A DNA stretch of 64,000 bases. Origin: Actinobacteria bacterium IMCC26207 (GTDB lineage: Bacteria; Actinomycetota; Acidimicrobiia; Acidimicrobiales; Microtrichaceae). Positions within the stretch are counted from its first letter, which is position 1. Every line of letters starts with the position of its first letter. Position numbers and translations under genes: made by a program. The DNA lies in assembly GCA_001025035.1 (NCBI GenBank), contig LCZK01000008.1, positions 124,001-188,000 of the forward strand. The letters run 5' to 3'. This document shows positions 9,101 to 16,778 of this stretch, one piece after another. The notes beneath the pieces are model-generated. The model was not told where the DNA came from. It was given only the letters and a program-made list of their open reading frames with translations, and made no database searches.

Positions 9101-9125
9101 TCTCTAGCAGTGCTCTGGCTAGAGA
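9101..9125 (-). terminator. 8-bp stem-loop downstream of carotenoid oxygenase gene
   Basis: TCTCTAGC (9101-9108) and GCTAGAGA (9118-9125) pair perfectly around a 9-nt loop, about 57 bp past the stop of the minus-strand carotenoid oxygenase gene. It is followed on that strand by GGTTTGGG. A plausible but weak terminator. Confidence 0.4.
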
Positions 9126-9181
9126 CCAGCGTGATGCGGCGCGCTAGTCGGAATCAACAGGTCTGAGCGCTGCGGGCCTCG

Positions 9182-10573
9182 CTACTGCTGAGCCATCCAG
9201 TTGCCGTGAAAGCCAAATGGCACTCTGCGCGGCAGGTGAACTCGCCCAACCTCGGTCATCTCTTGGGCGTCAAGAATGACGAGTGCCGACTCCGTTGAGT
9301 TCTGATCACTGACAATGTTCAGCAACCAGCCCGCATCCTCTTCGGTCCGGTCAGGGTCGGGAGCAAACACGGCCTCCCCACAGACTGAGTGATCGCCGTA
9401 GATGTGTGTAACCGAGGTCCCCTCTTGTAGGTCGTGGCGCGTCACACCATCAAAGACAACCTCGTCTTCCTGCCAGCTACGAGTGTGACCCAAGTACCCA
9501 TACCTAGACTTCAGCCCCGCAAATGCATCATTGATTCGTGGGAAGTCGGCGGGTCGATCATCCAACCTCTCTTCAGAGACCGTTCCAGCTAGCGGGTTGA
9601 TGCGCCAACGATGCAATGACGGCCTCACGGTGTCGCCAACGATGTCATCACCAAAGCTGACATTGAGACGATCCGACCGGCATCCCTCAACAACAACGGT
9701 GTCTCCATCGTCATAGGCGTTCAGGAAGTGGAAGACAAAAAACGGGTCGACCTCAATCCAGCGCACACCAAGCTCGAGTGCTTGGCGGTCCAGAACCCCA
9801 ATTCGAGCCCCGTTTTCTGGCGCCCACTCAATCGCAGCCCCGCCGGCCAACATCGCATCAAGATCAAAGACCGCAGGCAGATCAAAGAAGACGACGTGGC
9901 GGCGGGAAACTGCAAAGTCATGCATCATGACGGGATTCGGCAGGTTGATCTCAATGCTGTTTATGAGCGTTCCCGAAGCATCGGCTTGATGGAAACGCAG
10001 ATAAGGCGGAAAGGGGCTGTAGCCAAAGAACAACAACTCTCCAGTTTCTGGGTCTTCTTTGGGGTGAGCAGTCATCGGGCCGATCAGAGCGCCAGCAAAA
10101 TCCCACTCGCCAAGAGTGGCTAACTCGTTATTCATCTCGATTGGCTTGCCTGCTTCCATGAGCGCAAGCAGTCGGCCCCCGTGCTTGACGATGTTGGTAT
10201 TGGCCGTGTTCTTCATCATGCCGGCCTCGGCAAGAAGCTCCTCGGGCGGCATCCGAAACTCCGATAGGCCTCCAAAAAGCGCCTCGCCTTCTCGCCGCTC
10301 AATCAACAACCCCTTCGACTCGACATACCGGTTGTGATAACTCGCTCGGCCTTCACCTAGGCGAACAGCGTGAAGCATTCCGTCGCCATCGAAGACGTGA
10401 TAGCGGGTCAGCGGGTCGAACTGCGGGTTCGGCCCGTTGCGAATGTACATTCCATCTAATGCCAAGGGAATCCTGCCCGTGACCCGAAGGCCTTCGACAT
10501 CAAGTTCATCCCTCACAGGCTCGTACTGACCGATCAAGAACGGGTTTGCACTAGCTAGCGATTCGAGTGACAT
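9182..10573 (-). CDS. carotenoid oxygenase family (RPE65/lignostilbene dioxygenase) protein 1
   Basis: About 463 residues. The family N-terminus GMYIRNGPNPQF...YHVFDGDGMLHAVRL is intact, and the four non-haem Fe(II)-binding His are in place: about H170 (MTAHPKEDP), H218 (MMHDFAV), H282 (VFHFLNAYDDGD) and H456 (FGFHGNW). These enzymes cleave C=C double bonds of carotenoids, apocarotenoids or stilbenes with O2. The length is normal for a bacterial member. The ATG at 10573 is preferred over a TTG at 10582. A 15-bp palindrome sits 31 bp upstream and recurs at two other promoters, so the gene is very likely controlled by the adjacent TetR. The substrate is unknown. Confidence 0.9.
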   Translation of the reverse strand: MSLESLASANPFLIGQYEPVRDELDVEGLRVTGRIPLALDGMYIRNGPNPQFDPLTRYHVFDGDGMLHAVRLGEGRASYHNRYVESKGLLIERREGEALFGGLSEFRMPPEELLAEAGMMKNTANTNIVKHGGRLLALMEAGKPIEMNNELATLGEWDFAGALIGPMTAHPKEDPETGELLFFGYSPFPPYLRFHQADASGTLINSIEINLPNPVMMHDFAVSRRHVVFFDLPAVFDLDAMLAGGAAIEWAPENGARIGVLDRQALELGVRWIEVDPFFVFHFLNAYDDGDTVVVEGCRSDRLNVSFGDDIVGDTVRPSLHRWRINPLAGTVSEERLDDRPADFPRINDAFAGLKSRYGYLGHTRSWQEDEVVFDGVTRHDLQEGTSVTHIYGDHSVCGEAVFAPDPDRTEEDAGWLLNIVSDQNSTESALVILDAQEMTEVGRVHLPRRVPFGFHGNWMAQQ

Positions 10574-10604
10574 AGGGGTCAATGTATCCCTCGAGCCGCG
10601 ATCT

Positions 10605-10619
10605 GTAAACGGTGTTTAC
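10605..10619. promoter_or_regulatory. palindromic operator, copy 1 (GTAAAC-N3-GTTTAC)
   Basis: GTAAACGGTGTTTAC lies 31 bp upstream of the carotenoid oxygenase 1 start, between that gene and the 3' end of the tetR gene. It has six-base perfect half-sites around a 3-bp centre. It is the reverse complement of copy 2 and differs from copy 3 by one base; TetR-family dimers bind sites of this architecture. Confidence 0.8.
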
Positions 10620-10643
10620 CTCTCGGGCAGATCCCCCGGCCAG

Positions 10644-11243
10644 CTATTGAGCTAGCGGATGGACTTGTCCGGCAAGAACAGTGTTAATCACCGAGTCCAT
10701 CAGTTCCACCGAGGCTTCCTCGTCAGCTGCGAACCCCAGCAGCAATACCTCTGCCACTCCGTGGATTGCCGCCCACATCGTCATGCTGGCTACACCCGGG
10801 TCCGTCACAGCTAGTTGACCAGCCGCAATTGCCTCAGAGGTAGCGGCCGACGCCGCATCAAAGGCTCGAGTTGCCGCTGGAAACGCGTCAACCCCAGGAA
10901 CGGGCGTTGGAGGGTAACGAAACATCAGATGAAATAGCGCCGGTGAGGACAGCGCGTGCAACACATAAGCCCGGCTCAACGCTCGGATTCGCTCGAGAGG
11001 GTCTGCTTGATCAATGGCGTCGAAACGTTGAACGAGTTGCTCAAAGTGCTCGGTTGCAACAGCTTCGAGCAGGTCATCTTTGTCTTTGACATAGGCATAC
11101 AGCGCTGGAGCAGTGACTCCGAGTTGCCGAGCAAGACCGCGCAGCGAGAGCTGTCCAACGCCTTCAGACTCCAACTGCTGTCGAGCAGTTTCAATCAAAA
11201 GTTCCCGAGTGAGGGGTGCACGCATACCCACAGCTTGCCTCAT
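10644..11243 (-). CDS. TetR-family repressor (WHG-type C-terminal domain)
   Basis: About 199 residues. The N-terminal helix-turn-helix is clear (LLIETARQQLESEG...SLRGLARQLGVTAPALYAYVKDKDDLLEAVA). The ligand-binding half contains AAIHGVAEVLLLGF, typical of TetR proteins with a WHG-type C-terminus. I take ATG 11243 (11225 is also possible). The open frame reaches 11345, but it would then translate through the operator at 11292-11306. The repressor is expected to bind the GTAAAC-N3-GTTTAC palindrome upstream of itself, of both flanking carotenoid oxygenase genes and of the ABC-importer operon 9 kb away, and to release DNA when bound to a hydrophobic ligand, perhaps the imported substrate or its cleavage product. 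The ligand is inferred, not shown. Confidence 0.9.
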   Translation of the reverse strand: MRQAVGMRAPLTRELLIETARQQLESEGVGQLSLRGLARQLGVTAPALYAYVKDKDDLLEAVATEHFEQLVQRFDAIDQADPLERIRALSRAYVLHALSSPALFHLMFRYPPTPVPGVDAFPAATRAFDAASAATSEAIAAGQLAVTDPGVASMTMWAAIHGVAEVLLLGFAADEEASVELMDSVINTVLAGQVHPLAQ

Positions 11244-11291
11244 CAGAGCAAACTGATTCGCAAGATCAGTTGCAACTAATCCCGATTGCGG

Positions 11292-11306
11292 GTAAACACC
11301 GTTTAC
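11292..11306. promoter_or_regulatory. palindromic operator, copy 2, shared by divergent tetR and carotenoid oxygenase 2
   Basis: GTAAACACCGTTTAC, extended to 19 bp by GG/CC flanks (11290-11308). It lies 48 bp upstream of the tetR start and 20 bp upstream of the carotenoid oxygenase 2 start, so a single bound dimer could repress both genes. Confidence 0.85.
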
Positions 11307-11326
11307 CCATCCCATCTGGAGCTCAT

Positions 11327-13057
11327 GTGCCACTGCCCCGATCAATCTTTAGCCAGTCCACGCCGCAAGACCATGACTTGACGCTCCTGAGCGGAATCTG
11401 GCCCCAGGATCTAACTGGCGAGCTCCTTCTGAGCGCGCCGCACCCGAGCACATTCGACAACCCTCATCCGTTCTTTGGCGATGGCATGACCTACCGTCTC
11501 TCGCTCGAGGCTGGAACGCACGGAGCGCCTCAGGACTCGTTTGCTTGGCGGCAGCGGATCATTGATTCCCCCTCGGCTCGCCTACGGACCCTGCGGCCTG
11601 ACGTCTTCTCTGCGACTCATATGGGAGTGCAGTCTCCATTCGGTATGAGCAACGCTGCCAACACTGCGCCTTTACCTTGGGGGGATCGCCTCTTTACGAC
11701 TTGGGACGTTGGGCGACCAGTCGAGATTGACCCTCTCACGCTGGGCTTTCTTGGCGAGGTTGGCCATCGCTCCGAATGGAAAGACTTCGAGATTTTTGAC
11801 CAGCCGATCCTGCCGCTCGTCATGAGCACGGCACACCCCGTGATCGACCCCGACCGAGATGTTCTCTGGACCGTGAATATCTTCTGGGGAGAACTCCACG
11901 TGGTGCGCTGGGATGGAGTGAATCCGCTCCAGATGTGGCCGATTACTGGCGGGCTCATCCCTCAGTCAGTTCACACCATTACCCAGACTCGCGACTGGCT
12001 CATCATTGGCGATTGCGCATTCAAGGTGGAACCCCAGGTGCTCACTGGAGGCGACCGCTTGGAGCCAGCAAATGCCTCCGGCCCGGTGTACCTAATTCGT
12101 AAAGACGCTCTAGAAGCCGTTCCCCCGGGTACTCCAGTTGCGGCAAACGTGTTTGAGATTGCCCCCGAAATCAACCACTACTACGCCATGTACGAGGATG
12201 CAGATGGCATTCAAGTCCTGTTTGAACACACGCAGAATGCAGACTTGGCAATGACTCAGGGCGCCGGCGATATTGACGCTCTCGGCCGACCTGTCGACCC
12301 TGCCCTGTGCGGCCTTTTTGGATTTCCCATGAGCCCAGATCGCAATACTCTCATTGAGTTCAATCCAGAGACCGGCAAGGTGCACGAGCGCGCCGAGCAG
12401 CGTGACCCCTCGCTGCTGTGGAGTAGGCAACTGAACGCCATCGATTGGTCTACCGAAGGGCGCTCCAAACCAACAATGCACCACCAGGTTCATTTTGGAT
12501 GGCGCCCCGAGGCCGTCACGCAAAAGATGCTCGCTTTGTATGCAGACCGCATCGACCGTTCCGAATGGCCGGTGGATGAGACACCTCCACTGTTGACAAC
12601 AACCTCGGTGCCGGACCTGCAACTCCAGACGCACCACGAGTTTGCAATGGACGATATGCCAACCTCTCCGATATTTGTCCCTCGTGACCCAGGCTCGGTG
12701 CCGGGAAGTAGCCGATACGCCGGATCAGATCCCGGCGGACATGATGGCTATGTGGTCGTTCCCGTCGTGAACGATAAGGGGTTTCGGGTCGAAGTATTCG
12801 ATGCAGCTTCGGTTGGATCAGGGCCACTTGCAACACTCTCCGGGACGACGGCGGCCGGATCTGCGGTAGCAGTTCCATTCGTCTTGCATTCGGCTTGGAT
12901 GCCCAGAGTTATTGCATCGCAGGATCTACCGCGGCTCAAGTTTTCAGCCGAGCTTGACCGGATTGACCAGCTCCCGGAGGACCTAGCAGCAGCGGCAAGG
13001 CAAGTGGCTCGAGACCTAGACGAAGGCATTCCAATGGATGCCCCGGCAATGAGCTAA
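11327..13057 (+). CDS. carotenoid oxygenase family protein 2
   Basis: About 576 residues, longer than the first copy and only distantly similar to it. The GTG at 11327 is chosen because GGAG lies 5 nt upstream and because the longer reading from 11216 would translate the operator. FGDGMTYRLSLEAG matches the family N-terminal blade. His candidates for the iron site are about H170 (MSTAHPVIDPDRD), H216 (QSVHTITQTRDW), the His in VLFEHTQNADLA and the C-terminal FVLHSAWMP. It is predicted to be an Fe(II)-dependent double-bond-cleaving dioxygenase in the cytoplasm or at the membrane surface. It is divergent from tetR and shares its operator. Two diverged paralogues in one regulon suggest sequential or complementary cleavage. 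Confidence 0.88.
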   Translation: MPLPRSIFSQSTPQDHDLTLLSGIWPQDLTGELLLSAPHPSTFDNPHPFFGDGMTYRLSLEAGTHGAPQDSFAWRQRIIDSPSARLRTLRPDVFSATHMGVQSPFGMSNAANTAPLPWGDRLFTTWDVGRPVEIDPLTLGFLGEVGHRSEWKDFEIFDQPILPLVMSTAHPVIDPDRDVLWTVNIFWGELHVVRWDGVNPLQMWPITGGLIPQSVHTITQTRDWLIIGDCAFKVEPQVLTGGDRLEPANASGPVYLIRKDALEAVPPGTPVAANVFEIAPEINHYYAMYEDADGIQVLFEHTQNADLAMTQGAGDIDALGRPVDPALCGLFGFPMSPDRNTLIEFNPETGKVHERAEQRDPSLLWSRQLNAIDWSTEGRSKPTMHHQVHFGWRPEAVTQKMLALYADRIDRSEWPVDETPPLLTTTSVPDLQLQTHHEFAMDDMPTSPIFVPRDPGSVPGSSRYAGSDPGGHDGYVVVPVVNDKGFRVEVFDAASVGSGPLATLSGTTAAGSAVAVPFVLHSAWMPRVIASQDLPRLKFSAELDRIDQLPEDLAAAARQVARDLDEGIPMDAPAMS

Positions 13058-13063
13058 ATCTCT

Positions 13064-13207
13064 GCGCTCGCTCGGCCAGACGAGCGCTCTCATTCCGGGC
13101 AGCGCGCTCTACTACATAGGCTCGCTTGACCAAAGCAGCGGTCTCGACCACACCGGAGCGCTTGACTACACCGGCGCGCTCCACCAAACCAGAGCGCTTA
13201 GAGCTTT
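13064..13207. repeat. eight degenerate 18-bp tandem repeats
   Basis: Units at 13064, 13082, 13100, 13118, 13136, 13154, 13172 and 13190, each 18 bp, share a GCGCT core about 5 bp in and a GACCACAC-like end (for example CGGAGCGCTTGACTACAC at 13154). On the minus strand they would read as a hexapeptide series such as GVVKRS, ALVKRA, YVVERA. There is no convincing gene here: the only frame runs into the antisense of carotenoid oxygenase 2. The last unit is partial. Confidence 0.8.
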
Positions 13208-13223
13208 GTGGTTAATGGGTTGT

Positions 13224-13340
13224 GAGTGTCACTCGCAAGCAGTACGTTAGAACGTGTGTTCGATCCCCGGTCCCCAGGGTGAACACCTGACTAACCAAGT
13301 AGCACTCACTTGGTCCGCCTGACAGATCTTTCTGCCAGGC
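13224..13340 (+). other. hairpin-rich leader upstream of the DUF222-HNH gene
   Basis: Three stem-loops follow one another: GAGTG/CACTC (13224-13234), ACCAAGT/ACTTGGT (13294-13314), and GCCTG-CAGA/TCTG-CAGGC with one mismatch (13317-13340). They end about 58 bp before the proposed ATG at 13399. This may be a structured 5' leader or part of the repeat element that carries DUF222 genes. No known riboswitch class is recognised. Confidence 0.4.
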
Positions 13341-13398
13341 AACGGGCTTGGGTGTTGTAGCTGTGACTTTTTGCGGTATAGGCCGCTCAGGGGACCCT

Positions 13399-14931
13399 AT
13401 GTGTACTGACCCAATCAAAGACTCGGATTCAACTCCGAAACCTGAAACAGCGCCGGCAAGCACCTCCGCTGATGCTGCTCATGCTCGTACTGCCGCTGGT
13501 GCTGGTGGTGCCGCTGCTGGTGCCGCCGGGTCTGGTGTTTCCCCTGATGCTGGCTCTGCGGGTACGGCTAGTTCTGCGGGTACTGGTGCGGGTACGGCCG
13601 GTGCGGGTAGTCGGTCTGGTTTTGGTTTGGGTGTGGAGTTGGGTGTTGTTGCGGAGCAGGGTGCGGGTGGTTTGGTTGCGTTAGCGAATCTTGTGGCCGG
13701 TATGAGTGCGCGTGGTTCTGGCGGTTCGGGCGGGTCTGGGTCTTCTGGGTCTGGTTGTGGTGGTGGTGTGGGTGTTGTGTCTGACGAGGTGCTTGTCGGG
13801 TTGTCTGATGTGTTGGAATCAGCCCAACGTGCGTTGGATTCAGCACGGTTAACAGTCGTGGGTGAACTCGACGCCCGGAACGTCTCGTTACGCACCAAAG
13901 GCCTTGTCATGAACGCCTGGTTAGGCCACGAATACCTCCTCGCGCGCCCTGTTGCATCCCGGATGGTCTCCACTGCCCGCAAACTACGCTCCGTGCTACC
14001 TCAAGTTGCTGAAGCGTTACGTAACGGGCTCATCACCGCCGATCACGCTGCACTTTTGTCCAAGCTGTGTGTCACACGGGTTGAACCCATCATGGTTGCG
14101 TTACAAACAGAGTTCATCAGCCTCACAACAGGTGTCCGGTTTGAACAATGGGCAAACGAAATCCGCGCACTCATCGATCTTGCTGACCCAGACGGGGCAC
14201 ACCTACCAAACCCTGACCACAACCGGATCAACATGAGCGACGGCCTCTCAGGCGAACTCCACCTCGACGGCGATTTCGTAGCCGACACAGCAGCAACAAT
14301 CCGAGCAGCACTCCTCACCGAAACCGACCGCCGTGTTACACATCACCGCAAACTCAAAACAGCTAACCCCGATCACATCATCCCGGGGAGACCACAACTC
14401 CTAGCTGAAGCACTCACCGAACTCATCCGCAGAGCTATCAGCACCCAACCAGGAACCACCAACAACCCGGCAACTGACATCACCCTTGTCATCGAAGCCT
14501 CAGACCCCGTCCACGCCACCACACCAGACGGTGTCCGCCTCCAAGACGGCACCACCCGACTCCTCAACTGCGACCCCAAAATCCAAGCACTCATCATCAA
14601 CAGCCTCGGCATCCCACTCGACCTCGGAACCGCTGTTCGATACGCAACACCCAACCAACGCAAAGCCATAGCCATCAGAGACCAAGGATGCGTCGTCCCC
14701 GGATGCGACGCACCACACAACTGGGTCGACCTACACCACGTCAAAGAAGCCCAAGACGGCGGTCCAACAGATCTCAACAATCTGGTCTCCTTATGCAAAC
14801 CACACCACGCACTACTCCACACCAACGGCTGGACCATCACCGAAAACCCCAACAAACCCGGCCGCTACATCATCACCACACCAACCGGCACCCAACTCAA
14901 CACCCAACACAACGGCAAACCCAGCCCATAA
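13399..14931 (+). CDS. DUF222 / 13E12-repeat family HNH endonuclease
   Basis: About 510 residues from ATG 13399, which has AGGGGA 4 nt upstream; a TTG at 13348 would add 17 residues. Residues up to about 125 are low-complexity Gly/Ala/Ser. A DUF222 domain follows (GLSDVLESAQRALDSARL through LTELIRRA), then a C-terminal HNH nuclease with zinc-knuckle-like cysteines: CVVPGCDAPHNWVDLHHVKEA..LNNLVSLCKPHHALLH. Such proteins are multicopy in actinobacteria and linked to REP13E12 elements; their substrate is unknown, though DNA cleavage or mobility is likely. Base composition flips within the gene: 13480-13850 is G/T-rich on the coding strand, while 14170-14930 is A/C-rich. A tandem-repeat array lies just upstream. 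Confidence 0.9.
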   Translation: MCTDPIKDSDSTPKPETAPASTSADAAHARTAAGAGGAAAGAAGSGVSPDAGSAGTASSAGTGAGTAGAGSRSGFGLGVELGVVAEQGAGGLVALANLVAGMSARGSGGSGGSGSSGSGCGGGVGVVSDEVLVGLSDVLESAQRALDSARLTVVGELDARNVSLRTKGLVMNAWLGHEYLLARPVASRMVSTARKLRSVLPQVAEALRNGLITADHAALLSKLCVTRVEPIMVALQTEFISLTTGVRFEQWANEIRALIDLADPDGAHLPNPDHNRINMSDGLSGELHLDGDFVADTAATIRAALLTETDRRVTHHRKLKTANPDHIIPGRPQLLAEALTELIRRAISTQPGTTNNPATDITLVIEASDPVHATTPDGVRLQDGTTRLLNCDPKIQALIINSLGIPLDLGTAVRYATPNQRKAIAIRDQGCVVPGCDAPHNWVDLHHVKEAQDGGPTDLNNLVSLCKPHHALLHTNGWTITENPNKPGRYIITTPTGTQLNTQHNGKPSP

Positions 14932-15111
14932 CAGAAACACGCTGAAGCTCGCCCGATCGTGCCACTCGACCAGCCAGCGGCGCAGCGGCGACAGTTGCTC
15001 TAGCCTCTCCGCGGCCCTACCCCCACCGGCGAAAACCCGAGCCTCAGCATGCAGGGCAGCGCCCCAGCAGACCAGAGCGTGCCGGTCACTGAGTCCCGTC
15101 AGCCAGTCGGG

Positions 15112-15975
15112 TCACTCCCCGAAATAACCTGCCTCAACAAGGTCAGGGTCCGCAGACAACTCTGCAGAAGAACCCGACAGGGTGGCTTTGCCGCGCCTCA
15201 GTAGGTATGCCCGGTCAGAAACTGCGAGCGCCAAGTGCACGTGCTGCTCGACTATTAACACACCGGCACCTGTTGTCTGAGCAAAGGTCCGAAGCACTGG
15301 CAGCAATTGCTCAACCAGAATCGGAGCAAGTCCCAGACTCAGCTCATCTACCATCAGCAACTTCGGCTGACTCATCAATCCCCTGCCAATCGCCAACATC
15401 TGTTGCTGACCCCCAGACAACAGCCCCGCTGGCTGATCAAGCAACCCAGTGAGTGCCGGGAAATAGCCCAAGACCTGATCCAAGATCTCTGAACTATCAA
15501 GTTGGTGCTCACCTTGGTTCGTATCGTCCTCGACTTGGGAGGGCGCCTGCTTTCTTCCCAGTGACCCATGCTTGCGGTCTGACTTCCTCTTGAGTCCAAG
15601 CCGCAGATTTTCTTGAACAGTCAGATCAAAAAAGAGAGCCCTATCTTCTGGCACATGAGCGATTCCCGATCTGGCTCGGTCTAGGACTTGCTGCGATCTT
15701 GCGGAGTGATTGCCCCCGCCAATGGGCATCCTGCGAGAGGCCTCAAGGTCTCTACCCTGCAATTCAATAGATCCTCCCAAGAGCGGAATAAGCCCCGAGA
15801 TTGTCAGCAGAGTGGTGGTCTTTCCAACCCCGTTAGCCCCGAGCAGCGCAACAACCTCACCGGCACCAACGGTCAGATCAAGTCCGTTCACAACAGCTAG
15901 CCCGTCGTGGCCCGCAACAACTCCAGTACAGCGCAGGATGGGATCCTCCGTTGGGCTCACCTGAGGCACACTCAT
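15112..15975 (-). CDS. livF: branched-chain-amino-acid-type ABC importer ATPase (LivF-like)
   Basis: A 287-residue ABC ATPase. Walker A is GANGVGKTT, the signature LSGGQQQM, Walker B LLMVDELSLGL and the switch His is in IVEQHVHLAL. DELSLGLAP and the order of genes fit LivF. It energises substrate import with LivG on the cytoplasmic face. Two charged insertions are unusual for the family: one after the first strands (ASRRMPIGGGNHSARSQQ) and one of about 30 residues in the helical domain (from RKSDRKHG to HQLDSS), making the protein about 50 residues longer than usual. The start overlaps the livG stop by 4 bp (ATGA). It is the last gene of the importer operon; the 180 bp beyond it carry no obvious terminator. 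Confidence 0.9.
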   Translation of the reverse strand: MSVPQVSPTEDPILRCTGVVAGHDGLAVVNGLDLTVGAGEVVALLGANGVGKTTTLLTISGLIPLLGGSIELQGRDLEASRRMPIGGGNHSARSQQVLDRARSGIAHVPEDRALFFDLTVQENLRLGLKRKSDRKHGSLGRKQAPSQVEDDTNQGEHQLDSSEILDQVLGYFPALTGLLDQPAGLLSGGQQQMLAIGRGLMSQPKLLMVDELSLGLAPILVEQLLPVLRTFAQTTGAGVLIVEQHVHLALAVSDRAYLLRRGKATLSGSSAELSADPDLVEAGYFGE

Positions 15976-16778
15976 GATTCTGATCCCGCACCAGGAGCAG
16001 GCTCGTCGACCCCAGAACTGCCATGGCCCAGATAGGCGGAAATGACGAGTGGATCAGATCGAATCTGTTCGGGAGTACCACTTGCGATGATCGAACCAAA
16101 GTCCAAGACATGAACCTGATCGCAAACCCCTAGGACCAAACTCATATCGTGATCCACTAACAAGACGCTCACACCGCGATCTGGCAGCGACCGCAGCAAC
16201 TTGCTGAGTTCCGCCGTCTCAGATGGATTCAGGCCTGCTGCTGGCTCGTCAAGAAGCAGCAACTTCGGCTTACCAACAAGCGCCCGCCCTACCGCTACTA
16301 AGTGCCGCTGCCCATTCGAGAGGTGTTCCGGTCGATCCTCAGCAAACCTATCTAACCCGAGCAGCTCAAGAACTTCCTCGACTGCGGCATCAACCTTGCG
16401 CTTTGGCCAGAGCGCATCGGTCAGGGTAGAGATCCATGTGGGTGTGGCAGCGGCAACTCTCAAGTTGTCTCGCACCGTCAGGTCATCAAAAAGCTCGAGG
16501 GACTGAAAAGTACGGGCAAACCCCAGGCGAACTCGACTCTGAGGTGACAGACGGTCAATCGATCGGCCCAAAAAGCTGATGTAACTAAAGGACGGGTTAC
16601 GAGCGCTCGGAGTGGTGAACCCACTCAGTGCATCAATACATGTGGTCTTGCCCGCACCGTTAGGACCAATCAGTCCAACGATTTGACCATCGGCCACGTC
16701 AAAGCTGACCGAACTCAGCGCCAACACGCCGCCGTAGCGAACACTCAGATCCCGGACCTGCAAAACCACTTCACTCAT
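15972..16778 (-). CDS. livG: branched-chain-amino-acid-type ABC importer ATPase (LivG-like)
   Basis: About 268 residues. Walker A is GPNGAGKTT, the signature LSNGQRHLV, Walker B LLLLDEPAAGLNP and the switch His is in LVDHDMSLV. ATG 16778 (MSEVVLQVRDLSVRYGG) is chosen: it has GGAG 9 nt upstream, and it overlaps the 3' end of the permease gene by 8 bp, whereas the longer frame to 16862 would translate antisense-like Leu/Val-rich sequence. It pairs with LivF as the motor of the importer. The tight overlaps with both neighbours predict translational coupling and equal expression. Confidence 0.92.
   Translation of the reverse strand: MSEVVLQVRDLSVRYGGVLALSSVSFDVADGQIVGLIGPNGAGKTTCIDALSGFTTPSARNPSFSYISFLGRSIDRLSPQSRVRLGFARTFQSLELFDDLTVRDNLRVAAATPTWISTLTDALWPKRKVDAAVEEVLELLGLDRFAEDRPEHLSNGQRHLVAVGRALVGKPKLLLLDEPAAGLNPSETAELSKLLRSLPDRGVSVLLVDHDMSLVLGVCDQVHVLDFGSIIASGTPEQIRSDPLVISAYLGHGSSGVDEPAPGAGSES

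Noticed and set aside
11216-11326. N-terminal extension of carotenoid oxygenase 2
   Set aside because: It would translate the operator and overlap tetR; the GTG at 11327 has its own Shine-Dalgarno.
12936-13187. Minus-strand gene encoding the hexapeptide repeats VVERA/LVKRA
   Set aside because: After the repeats the frame continues antisense to carotenoid oxygenase 2 and has no start signal; the repeat is better described as DNA.
13064-13207. CRISPR array
   Set aside because: The units are contiguous and degenerate with no spacers, and there are no cas genes in the window. The same holds for the repeats at 41057, 54686 and 57205.
13479-13982. Minus-strand Pro/Ala-rich frames of 92-167 codons inside the DUF222 gene
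   Set aside because: They arise from the low-complexity G/T-rich coding strand of the HNH gene and show no domain.
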